Of a stretch of 40,960 bases of DNA, positions 8,007-15,284 are shown in pieces; the first letter of the stretch is position 1; every line of letters begins with the position of its first letter. Source of the stretch: Candidatus Omnitrophota bacterium (GTDB lineage: Bacteria > Omnitrophota > Gorgyraeia > Duberdicusellales > 4484-171). The stretch lies in assembly GCA_016935525.1 (NCBI GenBank), contig JAFGQU010000007.1:73057-114016 (forward strand), given 5' to 3'. The notes below the pieces were generated by a model. That model was not told the DNA's origin, did no database searches, and was given only the letters and a program-made list of their open reading frames with translations. The position numbers were made by a program, and so were the translations under genes.

Positions 8007-8842
8007 CCAGAGAAGAATTTATCGATCGTCTCAAAACAAAACGCCGCCAATCAGGGTTAAACCTTGAAGAGGTAGTAGATAAAACAAAAATCCCTCCTTC
8101 AGCGATAAAAAGACTCGAAAGCGGGCGTTGGGAAGAGATGAACCCTTTATATCTTAAAGGATTCCTGAAAATATATTGCGCTTTTTTAAAAGAAGACCTG
8201 GATGAAGAATTATTGAAAGAACGGCGTCCTTATGTCCCGGACACGCCGATGGTCAAGGCCATACAACGTACCCGTCCTCAACGTCAGTTCTCTTTACCAA
8301 AACTTTCAATACCTAAGATTAAAATACCCAGTATTCCGCCTCATCTGATACGGATAATAATAAGCGTGTTATTAACCCTGGCTTTGGTATGGGCCGGCAT
8401 CTGGGTACTTAAAAGCGCGACCAGATTTATTGTTTCTCATATCCGTTCCCGTAAACCCCCGCGCATCATTACTCATAGCCCTGTGGTGCCGGTCCCGGCA
8501 CCGGTTGCAACGCCGGTTGCGGCGGTACCCGCAGAGAAACCTAAAGAGGTTCCCGCACAAGTGCCTCCTCCGGTAAAAAAAGAGGAACTTTCGGTCACGT
8601 TGACCGCAAAACGCGATTGTTTTGTGAAGGTTAAACGGGAAGGGACAGTCATATTTGAAGGGATATTAAGAAAAGGCGCGGTCGAAAACTGGCAGGCAAA
8701 AAAAGAGTTGGAATTCAAACTCAGCGATGGGACGGCTATTGATGTCGAAGTAAACGGCCAGATTTTACCGGCACTCACCAAAATCAAGAAACCGATCAAA
8801 AGCCTGAAAATCACCCCTACGGGAATCTTTGTCGATAAATAA
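8003..8842 (+). CDS. RodZ-like helix-turn-helix membrane protein
   Basis: The 279-residue protein has the RodZ architecture. An N-terminal XRE-like helix-turn-helix (about residues 5-75, with LEEVVDKTKIPPSAIKRLESG) is followed by a basic linker, one membrane segment near 114-139, a Pro/Val/Ala-rich stretch (about 152-190) and a C-terminal beta domain of the DUF4115 kind (about 193-275). RodZ links the MreB cytoskeleton to cell-wall synthesis in rods, and the cytoplasmic HTH is thought to contact MreB rather than DNA. The gene overlaps ftsK by 4 bases, the same neighbour order seen in many bacteria. Whether it works with MreB here is inferred from architecture and position only. Confidence 0.82.
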   Translation: MTREEFIDRLKTKRRQSGLNLEEVVDKTKIPPSAIKRLESGRWEEMNPLYLKGFLKIYCAFLKEDLDEELLKERRPYVPDTPMVKAIQRTRPQRQFSLPKLSIPKIKIPSIPPHLIRIIISVLLTLALVWAGIWVLKSATRFIVSHIRSRKPPRIITHSPVVPVPAPVATPVAAVPAEKPKEVPAQVPPPVKKEELSVTLTAKRDCFVKVKREGTVIFEGILRKGAVENWQAKKELEFKLSDGTAIDVEVNGQILPALTKIKKPIKSLKITPTGIFVDK

Positions 8843-8848
8843 ATGGAT

Positions 8849-8910
8849 TAAATCCGAAATTCTAAATCCGAAATCCTAAACAAATCCGAATGATCAAAAT
8901 CCTAAACAGA
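8849..8910. repeat. left arm of family C inverted repeat
   Basis: The arm is built from AATCCGAAAT, TCTAAATCC and CCTAAAC words and ends close to the start of the small gene at 8921. Its complement lies on the other side of that gene at 9290-9352. The same left-arm order is seen in the compact copy at 30421-30480. Confidence 0.8.
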
Positions 8911-8920
8911 GAAAATTGAA

Positions 8921-9268
8921 ATGGAAATTATATTTCTATTAATCGGTGGGATCCTTTCGTGGGGCATCGCTCATTTGTATTATCATTGGTCGAGCAATGA
9001 GCAGCGTATTGTGTATTCTAAGCTTTCAGATGAGTTAAGAAAAACTATCATAGATTCCCAGATAAAGAATCTTACAGTAAAGGACCTTAATAAGTTGTTG
9101 GAAGAAAGAACTATTCATGACGATGCTCAAGGGGATCCTTTACCATTTAAAGCATGTCCTAAATGTGGATCTCTAGAGTTAGAAAGAAGCAGTGGGGAAG
9201 ATAGTAAATATCGAGTGTATTTTTTTATAGAATGTAAAAAATGTGGTTGGAGCGAGATTTCCCAATGA
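8921..9268 (+). CDS. small membrane-anchored zinc-ribbon protein, function unknown
   Basis: The 115-residue product begins with one hydrophobic helix (about residues 3-20), then a charged helical region (about 27-66). It ends with a zinc ribbon having Cys pairs at 79/82 (CPKC) and 105/108 (CKKC). I do not recognise a named family. The reading frame is AT-richer than its neighbours and lies between the two arms of a long inverted repeat, so it separates rodZ from rimO in an otherwise tight cluster. Both features suggest later insertion. There is no clear ribosome-binding site. The coding call rests on the intact Cys pattern and the membrane segment. Confidence 0.7.
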   Translation: MEIIFLLIGGILSWGIAHLYYHWSSNEQRIVYSKLSDELRKTIIDSQIKNLTVKDLNKLLEERTIHDDAQGDPLPFKACPKCGSLELERSSGEDSKYRVYFFIECKKCGWSEISQ

Positions 9269-9289
9269 ATGATATTCTTTAGGAGTTTT

Positions 9290-9352
9290 GAAAATTAAGA
9301 TTTTCTTCATTTAGAATTTGTTTAGGATTTAGGATTTCGAGCTTAGGATTTT
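9290..9352. repeat. right arm of family C inverted repeat
   Basis: GATTTTCTTCATTTAG, ATTTGTTTAGG and ATTTAGGATTTCG words match, in the same order, the right arm of the compact element at 30504-30566. They are the complement of the left arm at 8849-8910. The arm ends just before the rimO start at 9360. Confidence 0.8.
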
Positions 9353-9359
9353 TAAAAGT

Positions 9360-10610
9360 ATGGCTAAAAAGACTTTTTCCATCATATCATTGGGTTGTTT
9401 CCGTAATACCTATGATTCCGAGGTCATGGTGAGAGACCTTTTGAAAGCCGGATATCGGTTCTCAGAGAAAGCCGATAAGGTCGATACCCTCGTGGTGAAT
9501 ACCTGCGGGTTTATTACTCAGGCTAAAGAGGAATCTTTAGAGACTATACGCGGTGCGCTTGACCTGAAACGTAAAGGCCGAGTGAAAAAAGTGATCATCC
9601 GGGGATGCCTCGTCGCGCGTTACCGTCAAGACCTTGAAAAACATTTTCCCGATATCGATGAATGGGGAATTTTTCAGCTTTTCCCGGCGCACCCTCAAGG
9701 AGATGGGCGGCCTCAGCTTACGCCCGGACATATCGCTTTTCTTAAAATAGCCGAAGGCTGTTCTCACGGGTGCAGTTATTGCGCGATCCCTTTGATCAAA
9801 GGGAAGTTTCGAAGCCGCAGCGAATCCGACATCCTACGGGAAGCGAGTCTGCTCGATACACAAAAAATAAAAGAAGTAAATATCATCGGCCAGGATGTGA
9901 CCAGTTGGGGGAGCGATTTTAAAACGAAGAAAAACCTCGTAGGGTTACTGAAAAAAATAATAAAAGGAACCGGCCATATCCGGTGGTTCCGGCTGCTCTA
10001 TACCCATCCCACACTGTTCAGTGACGAATTTATCGAATTCATCGCGCACGAACCCCGAATGTGTAAATATATTGATTTGCCAATTCAACATGTCAATGAT
10101 AGAATCTTAAAATTGATGAATCGCCGTACGACTAAAAAGGATATCGTTACGCTCCTGGAAAAGATCAGGAAAAATATTCCCGGGGTCGCGATAAGGACTT
10201 CTCTGATCGTAGGGTTCCCCGGCGAGACCGAAAAAGAGTTCAGAGAATTGGTCGACTTTGTCCGTATGGCGAGACTCGAACACGTCGGTGTGTTTACTTT
10301 CTCCCGGGAAGAGCAAACGCCGGCCTATAATCTTCTCGGCCAGGTCCATCATCGTACCCGCGAGCGGCGGCAAAAAGAGTTGCTGGCTGTTCAACAGGAA
10401 GTATCGGCGAAAGTGAACCGTAACTATGTGGGGAAACGGATGGATATTCTTATCGACGAAAAACGAAAAGCCGGTATTGTCGGGCGTACCGAACATCAAT
10501 GTTTTGACGTTGACGGGGTAGTGTATGTGCAGAAAAAAGAAGCAAGACCCGGGCGCATATATCGACTTATGATCAGTGATTCTTATGAATACGACTTAGT
10601 CGCCGGTTAG
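9360..10610 (+). CDS. rimO: ribosomal protein S12 methylthiotransferase RimO
   Basis: This 416-residue radical SAM enzyme adds a methylthio group to the conserved Asp of ribosomal protein S12. The N-terminal UPF0004 domain has cluster-binding Cys at 13, 49 and 83. The opening SLGCFRNTYDSEVM is RimO-like; MiaB enzymes differ at this place. The radical SAM cluster motif is C134-x3-C138-x2-C141 in EGCSHGCSYCAIP. A C-terminal TRAM domain covers roughly residues 350-414. The N-terminal domain looks somewhat short between Cys 83 and the second motif, but nothing essential is missing. The stop is directly followed by the pgsA start. Confidence 0.92.
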   Translation: MAKKTFSIISLGCFRNTYDSEVMVRDLLKAGYRFSEKADKVDTLVVNTCGFITQAKEESLETIRGALDLKRKGRVKKVIIRGCLVARYRQDLEKHFPDIDEWGIFQLFPAHPQGDGRPQLTPGHIAFLKIAEGCSHGCSYCAIPLIKGKFRSRSESDILREASLLDTQKIKEVNIIGQDVTSWGSDFKTKKNLVGLLKKIIKGTGHIRWFRLLYTHPTLFSDEFIEFIAHEPRMCKYIDLPIQHVNDRILKLMNRRTTKKDIVTLLEKIRKNIPGVAIRTSLIVGFPGETEKEFRELVDFVRMARLEHVGVFTFSREEQTPAYNLLGQVHHRTRERRQKELLAVQQEVSAKVNRNYVGKRMDILIDEKRKAGIVGRTEHQCFDVDGVVYVQKKEARPGRIYRLMISDSYEYDLVAG

Positions 10611-11177
10611 ATGAATATTGCCAATCGTCTCACTATTTTAAGGATATTTTTAGCGTTTATCTGTGTGTTTTGCATTTTAGAGAATACGTTTCTTTCTTTG
10701 ATCCTTGCGGTGATATTTTTCCTGATTGCCGCGGCCAGCGATTATTTTGACGGTAAACTGGCCCGCCGGTATAAACTGGTATCGGACTTAGGTAAACTGC
10801 TTGACCCGGTCGCCGACAAGATCCTGATTATCGGAGTATTTCTCGCTTTTCTGCAAATACATATTATCAGCGCGGTAATGGTAGGATTGATCATGCTGCG
10901 CGAGTTTACTATTACCGGGTTCCGCCTGTTGGTATTGAACCGGAAAGTAGTATTAGAGGCAAAACGGTTCGGTAAACATAAAACGGTCTCTCAGATCGTA
11001 GGTATCTTGATCATATTTTTCATGTTGATCATCGAGAAGGAATTCCCGGCTTCCGTGTTTGTGACCGAGATCAAACCGTATGTGATCAATATAGTGATGT
11101 GGTACGTGGTGATCGTCACTCTTTCTTCGGGATTATATTATCTATGGGCCAATCGCAAACTGATCAAAAGTTTTTAG
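10611..11177 (+). CDS. pgsA: CDP-diacylglycerol-glycerol-3-phosphate 3-phosphatidyltransferase
   Basis: The 188-residue membrane enzyme makes phosphatidylglycerophosphate from CDP-diacylglycerol and glycerol 3-phosphate. The complete CDP-alcohol phosphotransferase signature is present: D44, D47-G48, A51-R52, G61, D65 and D69 with the standard spacing. Several hydrophobic segments surround it, for example about 5-22, 28-43, 77-95 and 125-142. The gene begins at the base after the rimO stop, and pgpA, which removes the phosphate from its product, overlaps its end. The two steps are thus encoded together. Confidence 0.95.
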   Translation: MNIANRLTILRIFLAFICVFCILENTFLSLILAVIFFLIAAASDYFDGKLARRYKLVSDLGKLLDPVADKILIIGVFLAFLQIHIISAVMVGLIMLREFTITGFRLLVLNRKVVLEAKRFGKHKTVSQIVGILIIFFMLIIEKEFPASVFVTEIKPYVINIVMWYVVIVTLSSGLYYLWANRKLIKSF

Positions 11178-11623
11178 ACCGGACCATCCTTGCCCTTGCC
11201 CGGTTAGGTATCGTCGGGAAACTGCCGCTTTTAGGCGGGACGGCTGGATCGCTGGCCGCGGCGGTCGTGTTTGGATTTTTTCCGGACAGGCTCATCTATA
11301 CAATAGGATCTCTTATCATCCTTCTCGTTTCTTTTCCGGTCTCCTCGCGGGCCGAGGCGCTCTTTGGCCAGAAAGATTGTAAAGAGATCGTGATCGACGA
11401 TTTTGCCGGAGCCTTGATCGGTTTTATTTTTTTACCGCGTACGTTGCCGGTAGTGGTTATCGGATTCTGTTTGTTCCGGTTTTTTGATTTTTTTAAGGTA
11501 TATCCCGCAAATAAGATCGAAAAACTCTCCGGAGGATGGGGGGTCGTGGGTGACGACCTCATCGCCGGGATATATACCAACCTCTGCCTGCAGCTGCTGG
11601 TGAGGATTTTTCCGCAATTGTAA
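11144..11623 (+). CDS. pgpA: phosphatidylglycerophosphatase A
   Basis: The 159-residue membrane phosphatase converts phosphatidylglycerophosphate to phosphatidylglycerol. Family features are the early GGTAGSLAAA stretch, the acidic DDFAG motif in the middle, and the C-terminal FFDFFKVYP to GGWGVVGDDLIAG region that corresponds to the Lys and paired Asp of the family. The start is uncertain. ATG 11144 gives an N-terminus close to the family, while an in-frame ATG at 11099 would add 15 residues. Either way it overlaps pgsA. A GTCACA repeat begins right after its stop. Confidence 0.88.
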   Translation: MGQSQTDQKFLDRTILALARLGIVGKLPLLGGTAGSLAAAVVFGFFPDRLIYTIGSLIILLVSFPVSSRAEALFGQKDCKEIVIDDFAGALIGFIFLPRTLPVVVIGFCLFRFFDFFKVYPANKIEKLSGGWGVVGDDLIAGIYTNLCLQLLVRIFPQL

Positions 11624-11716
11624 GGTCACACGACACATCCCGCACCGATATATACATATCTAGCGGGACCCCGCTGTATAAAAATATTACGGAACGGGGC
11701 GTCACATAGTCACACG
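11624..11716. repeat. GTCACA-family repeat (family A) interrupted by a B element
   Basis: GGTCACACGACACAT follows the pgpA stop and GTCACATAGTCACACG closes the array. Between them sits a 64-bp B element in reverse orientation. The genes on either side, pgpA and thpR, converge, so the array fills a space where both transcripts end. Confidence 0.85.
11637..11700 (-). repeat. B element, copy 1 (two-hairpin repeat)
   Basis: Read on the minus strand, this copy is nearly identical to those at 29863-29925 and 31055-31120. Each has a CCCCG...CGGGG stem followed by a TCCCGC...GCGGGA stem with AT-rich loops. It is flanked by GTCAC on the right and GACAC on the left, inside a family A array. It has no coding capacity. 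Confidence 0.8.
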
Positions 11717-11822
11717 TTATAAAATCCCAATTACCAATAATCAAACAATGTATATATATTCTTGTTTGGAGATTGGGGAATTAGTTATTATTTGGTTATT
11801 GTATCTTGGTGCTTGGTTATTT
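11717..11822. repeat. family I AT-rich imperfect inverted repeat
   Basis: The left arm has CCAATTACCAATAATCAAAC words (about 11725-11747). The right arm has TTGTTTGG, TTAGTTATTATTTGG and TTGGTTATT words (about 11763-11822). It reaches into the last codon and stop of thpR. No other copy was noticed in the window. Confidence 0.65.
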
Positions 11823-12362
11823 TAAATTAACTGAGGATATTTCTTCATAGATCGGGCCGTGAGGGGTGAGGGTGCTTTTGTAGAGGACGAGCCGGTCTGC
11901 CGGGAAGGTCAATTGTGGAGGGATGGCAGGGATATTCATTTGAAGTTGGACTATGTTTTTTACACTCCTGAACCGGGCAAGAGTGATATGCGATTTAAAT
12001 TTACGTTCTTTGGGGAATCCTATCTTTTCGAGTTCGTCTTCAAGCCAGAACGCGATTGCTCTTAATTGTTCGTCATGGTCGGTCGCGACGAAAAATACGC
12101 GGGGATTACGGGAATTGGGAAAAAATCCGAATTCTCCTAAAGCGACCTCAAACCGGGGGAACTTCTTCCCGGTTTCTTCAATTGTCTGTGTGATGCCCGG
12201 TATCTGTTCTTCGCCTATATCACCGAGAAATTTAAAAGTAAGGTGGAGGAGTCTCGGGCCGACCCATTTCGCGTCCAGAGGAAGGACTTTCAGTTCACTC
12301 TGTATTTTTTCGATCTCTTTTTTGACCGTATCCGGTAAAGGCAAAGCGATGAATGCTCTCAT
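11817..12362 (-). CDS. thpR: RNA 2',3'-cyclic phosphodiesterase (2H family)
   Basis: The 181-residue protein has the two His-x-Thr motifs of the 2H phosphoesterase family: H40-L-T42 (HLTFKFLGD) and H125-I-T127 (HITLARF). The opening MRAFIALPLP is also typical. ThpR/LigT enzymes open RNA 2',3'-cyclic phosphates and can ligate tRNA halves in vitro; the cellular role is not settled. In many genomes it sits next to the cinA-type gene, and here pncC lies just upstream on the same strand, separated by a repeat. Its stop lies within an AT-rich repeat. Confidence 0.92.
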   Translation of the reverse strand: MRAFIALPLPDTVKKEIEKIQSELKVLPLDAKWVGPRLLHLTFKFLGDIGEEQIPGITQTIEETGKKFPRFEVALGEFGFFPNSRNPRVFFVATDHDEQLRAIAFWLEDELEKIGFPKERKFKSHITLARFRSVKNIVQLQMNIPAIPPQLTFPADRLVLYKSTLTPHGPIYEEISSVNLK

Positions 12363-12365
12363 ATT

Positions 12366-12447
12366 TCAGTCGTCAGTCTATGGTCGATAGTCTATAGTCC
12401 ATAGAAAAACATTTTACCATGGGCTATTGACTATGGACTGTGGACTA
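12366..12447. repeat. family E inverted repeat (CAGTCTATAG / CTATGGACTG words)
   Basis: The left arm (12366-12404) has CAGTCGTCAGTCTATGG and TAGTCTATAGTCCATAG. The right arm (12418-12447) has the complementary TTGACTATGGACTGTGGACT. It lies between pncC and thpR and overlaps the place where thpR transcription would start. Related copies are at 25552-25620 and 33014-33089. Confidence 0.8.
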
Positions 12448-12450
12448 ATA

Positions 12451-12906
12451 TTATATTCCTATGACTTCTCCTATAAAGGTAATGAGCGCTTGGGCTGCTT
12501 TCTTGCGGACCGTATCGCGTGGGCCGCGGAATTTCTGCGATTTTACGACAGTCTTAGCGCCGGTGGAGACCGCCATATGGACGATCCCTTTTTGACCTTT
12601 CGGAGCTTCGGGCCCGGCGTAACCGACGATTGCCGCTCCTATCGATGATCTTGCTTTCTTTTTAACTGCCTGCGCGAGCAATTTTACCGTCAGGGGCGAT
12701 ACTCCGTTTGTTTTGAGAAGATGCTTTTTGGACAACCTGAGGAGTTTTTCTTTGGCAAAAAGGGAGTATACGACGGCCCCCAGTTTAAAGACCTCTGATG
12801 AGCCGGGCGTTTTTGTTAACAGGTAAGAGGCATATCCGCCGGTCACCGATTCGGCTAAAGCGATGGTTTCCTCCTGACTTCTGAGAATTTTAATGATTTT
12901 TTTCAT
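12451..12906 (-). CDS. pncC: CinA C-terminal domain / nicotinamide-nucleotide amidohydrolase-type protein
   Basis: The 151-residue protein matches the stand-alone CinA C-terminal domain, which hydrolyses NMN to NaMN in pyridine-nucleotide recycling. Typical parts are LAESVTGGYASYLLTKTPGSSEVF, the GAVVYSLFAKEKLL strand-helix and GYAGPEAPKGQKG. In most family members the first motif reads AESCTGG; here the Cys is Val (V21) while Ser 20 is kept, so activity is likely but not certain. A perfect TATAAT lies 6 bases before the ATG and there is no ribosome-binding site, which suggests a leaderless message. The gene diverges from the radical-SAM-like gene. Confidence 0.88.
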   Translation of the reverse strand: MKKIIKILRSQEETIALAESVTGGYASYLLTKTPGSSEVFKLGAVVYSLFAKEKLLRLSKKHLLKTNGVSPLTVKLLAQAVKKKARSSIGAAIVGYAGPEAPKGQKGIVHMAVSTGAKTVVKSQKFRGPRDTVRKKAAQALITFIGEVIGI

Positions 12907-12912
12907 ATATAT

Positions 12913-12918
12913 ATTATA
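12913..12918 (-). promoter_or_regulatory. -10 box of pncC, predicted leaderless
   Basis: TATAAT on the minus strand ends 6 bases before the pncC ATG (12906). The -35 side is weak: TTTCAC at 12938-12943 would need a 19-base spacer. The position would put the transcription start on the start codon. Confidence 0.45.
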
Positions 12919-12937
12919 TGATATTAGGAGGGGAATA

Positions 12938-13936
12938 GTGAAACAAAATCTTGCTGCTGTCCTATTGTTTTTTCTTCATTTATATAGTACATTAATGGAT
13001 AAATCTTTTATCGGCCGGATCTTGATGCTTTTAAAAGACATCGGGGTGATGAAATGCAGTTTATTGGGGGGAGAGCCTACCGTATATCCCCGTTTATTTG
13101 AAGTGATCGAGCAGGGAAAAGCCCTCGGTCTTTTCATGGCGCTGGTTACCAATGGGAGAAAACTTGCCGATAAGAAATATGCCGAAGAGCTGAAAAAAGT
13201 CGATGTAAGCCATGTGAGTATCTCAATCCAGGGAGCCTCCTCTGATTCACATAATTCTCTTACGAAAAACGGACAGGCTTTTGATGAGACCATAAGCGGA
13301 ATAAAGAACTGTGTAGATTTAGGGATACCTGTTTCTACCGCCACGGTAGTAGGTGTAAACGATGCAGACGAATATAAAAAATTACTCCGTGTATTAAAAG
13401 ACGCGGGAGCGCAAGATATGCCATTCAATAGTTGTTTGCCGGCTTTACGCGTAGAAGAAGATAATCAGTCTCTTCTGACACCGAAGGCGTCGGCAGCAAT
13501 AATAGAAGAGATCTATGTATATGGTAAAGAACAGGGAGTACAGATAGGGACTCTTTTCCGTTTGCCTTTATGTCTTTTGAGTGATGATGTCGCTCAGGAA
13601 ATGATAAACAATAACCTTATTCAAAACGGTTGCCAGGTATATTCGGGGAGAGCTTTGGTTATTAATCCTGACGGCAGTGTGTTGCCCTGTTCGCATTGGA
13701 TGGATTATGCAGTAATGGATGTGTGGAAAGACAAACAAAAGACAAAAATGGTTTCTGCCCGGGAATTTATGAAACGATGGAATAGCGGGGTGCCTTTCAA
13801 ACTCCGAGAAGAGATCTGGCGGTACCGTTCAAAAAAATGTATCGGTTGTTCTTATTGGGCAAAACATTGTTTCGCCGGCTGTCCGCTTCTATGGTCTCAG
13901 TTTGATCCTGAGGAAGTCATTCCCGGTCTTCATTGA
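12938..13936 (+). CDS. radical SAM/SPASM-like protein lacking the N-terminal CX3CX2C motif
   Basis: GTG at 12938 follows an AGGAGGGG ribosome-binding site at 12926-12933 and gives 332 residues. The SAM-binding part is recognisable by GGEPTVYP near residue 43 and by the following strand-helix repeats (LVTNGRKL, VSISIQGASSDSHNSL). A C-terminal SPASM-like region has Cys residues in DGSVLPCSHW and in CIGCSYWAKHCFAGC, suited to an auxiliary Fe-S cluster. The first 40 residues, where the cluster-binding CX3CX2C should lie, instead read as hydrophobic LAAVLLFFLHLYST with no Cys. A small internal deletion or frameshift, a sequencing error, or a true non-radical paralogue are all possible. The substrate is unknown. 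Confidence 0.72.
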   Translation: MKQNLAAVLLFFLHLYSTLMDKSFIGRILMLLKDIGVMKCSLLGGEPTVYPRLFEVIEQGKALGLFMALVTNGRKLADKKYAEELKKVDVSHVSISIQGASSDSHNSLTKNGQAFDETISGIKNCVDLGIPVSTATVVGVNDADEYKKLLRVLKDAGAQDMPFNSCLPALRVEEDNQSLLTPKASAAIIEEIYVYGKEQGVQIGTLFRLPLCLLSDDVAQEMINNNLIQNGCQVYSGRALVINPDGSVLPCSHWMDYAVMDVWKDKQKTKMVSAREFMKRWNSGVPFKLREEIWRYRSKKCIGCSYWAKHCFAGCPLLWSQFDPEEVIPGLH

Positions 13937-14016
13937 TTCTGTTCCATATACTTTTCTCTTTTTTTTTCCTGCCGTTATGCTAAAATGAAATACTTTTTTA
14001 AACTAAGGTAAACCTC

Positions 14017-15138
14017 ATGAAGAAAACTCCACTGTACGAAAAGACTGTTCAATCCGGAGCAAAAATCGTCGATTTTCATGGTTGGGAAATGCCTTTGCAG
14101 TATTGCGGGATACTTGAAGAGTCAAAGAAGACCCGTACTCATATGGGTATCTGCGATGTTTCGCATATGGCGCAGGTACGTGTAACCGGCAAAGGCGCGT
14201 TAGACTTTTTACAGCGATTGACGCCTAACAACGTGGCATCATTATGTCCCGGGGAAATCCAGTATAACCTTTTTCTTAATGAACAGGGTGGGATCATCGA
14301 TGATTTCATGCTTTATCATTGCGGCAGGAGTTTCCTGTGTGTGGTCAATGCCGCCAATAAAGAAAAAGACCTCAAATGGCTTCTCGCTCACTGTCCGGTT
14401 GATATGGATATCACGGATGAAAGCGATCAGACCGCGCTTATTTCGTTACAGGGGCCGCAGGCCCATCTGGTCATGAAACGGGTGTTCGGTGAATCCTTGA
14501 TCGAAGAGATGGGGTATATGAAGTTCAACGAAATGATTTTTAAGAACCGGAATTGTCTGATCTCCCGCAGCGGATATACCGGCGAAGACGGATTTGAAAT
14601 ATACGTAGACTATCAAGCCGCCGGGACATTGTGGGATGAAATACTCAGAAACGGAGAGCCTCACGGGCTTATCTGTGTCGGGTTAGGCGCGCGCGATGTC
14701 TTGCGTATCGAAGCCGGATACTGTCTATGGGGGAACGATATCGATGAATCGACTAACCCCTATGAGGCGGGTTTACACTGGGTGGTCAAGCTGGACAAGA
14801 AAGATTTTATCGGGAAAGAAAAACTCCGCCAGATCCGCGCCGAGGGAATTACCCGTGCGCGTATCGGGTTCATCATGGAAGATAGAGGCGTTCCCCGTCA
14901 GGGATATCAATTGTGTGATGAGCAGGGGAATGTCATCGGTAAGGTGACCAGCGGTACGTATTCAGCTTATTTAGAAAAATTTATCGGTATGGGATACGTT
15001 TCTTCTGATCATACTGCTTTCGGACATATCCAGGTAAGTATTCGTGACCGTCTGTACCGGGCGAATATCGCCGGGTTGCCGTTTGTGCCCTTCCGGCATA
15101 AATCAAATAAAGCCCAGACTTATGGAGCGATAAAGTGA
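14017..15138 (+). CDS. gcvT: glycine cleavage system T protein (aminomethyltransferase)
   Basis: The 373-residue protein moves the methylene group from aminomethyl-lipoyl-GcvH to tetrahydrofolate and releases ammonia. The conserved opening (TPLYEKTVQSGAKIVDFHGWEMPLQY) and GICDVSHMAQVRVTG are present, as are NEQGGIIDDFMLYH, SRSGYTGEDGFEIY and GLGARDVLRIEAGYCLWGND from the folate-binding core. A C-terminal GCV_T beta domain ends the protein. It is the first gene of gcvT-gcvH-gcvPA-gcvPB. A TAAAAT -10 candidate lies at 13981-13986 without a good -35. I saw no glycine riboswitch in the 80 bases upstream. Confidence 0.96.
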   Translation: MKKTPLYEKTVQSGAKIVDFHGWEMPLQYCGILEESKKTRTHMGICDVSHMAQVRVTGKGALDFLQRLTPNNVASLCPGEIQYNLFLNEQGGIIDDFMLYHCGRSFLCVVNAANKEKDLKWLLAHCPVDMDITDESDQTALISLQGPQAHLVMKRVFGESLIEEMGYMKFNEMIFKNRNCLISRSGYTGEDGFEIYVDYQAAGTLWDEILRNGEPHGLICVGLGARDVLRIEAGYCLWGNDIDESTNPYEAGLHWVVKLDKKDFIGKEKLRQIRAEGITRARIGFIMEDRGVPRQGYQLCDEQGNVIGKVTSGTYSAYLEKFIGMGYVSSDHTAFGHIQVSIRDRLYRANIAGLPFVPFRHKSNKAQTYGAIK

Positions 15139-15168
15139 GCGACCATAAGTCTGTGTTGGCTGCATTCG

Positions 15169-15202
15169 ACCCTTGACAATTTTGTACAAAATTGTCAAGG
15201 GT
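15169..15202. promoter_or_regulatory. 34-base perfect palindrome between gcvT and gcvH
   Basis: The sequence from 15169 to 15202 is its own reverse complement. Each half reads ACCCTTGACAATTTTGT or its complement, giving a 17-bp stem with almost no loop in RNA or a symmetrical protein-binding site in DNA. It is followed by TTTAATT, a weak T-run. A partial terminator that sets the gcvT:gcvH ratio, or an operator, are both possible. Confidence 0.5.
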
Positions 15203-15229
15203 TTAATTCGCAGACGTCTTTGCGGCCTA

Positions 15230-15259
15230 CAACTTACGTTCACGTTGTTCCGTAAGTTG
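15230..15259 (+). promoter_or_regulatory. hairpin in front of gcvH
   Basis: CAACTTACG (15230-15238) pairs with CGTAAGTTG (15251-15259) around a 12-base loop. It sits 11 bases before the AAGGAGG ribosome-binding site of gcvH (15271-15277), so it could protect the gcvH message or expose its site. Its function is not known. Confidence 0.45.
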
Positions 15260-15284
15260 TCTGCTCATTAAAGGAGGAAAAACA

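Noticed and set aside
13937-14016. Glycine riboswitch in front of gcvT
   Set aside because: Only 80 bases are available, mostly T-rich, with no recognisable aptamer core.
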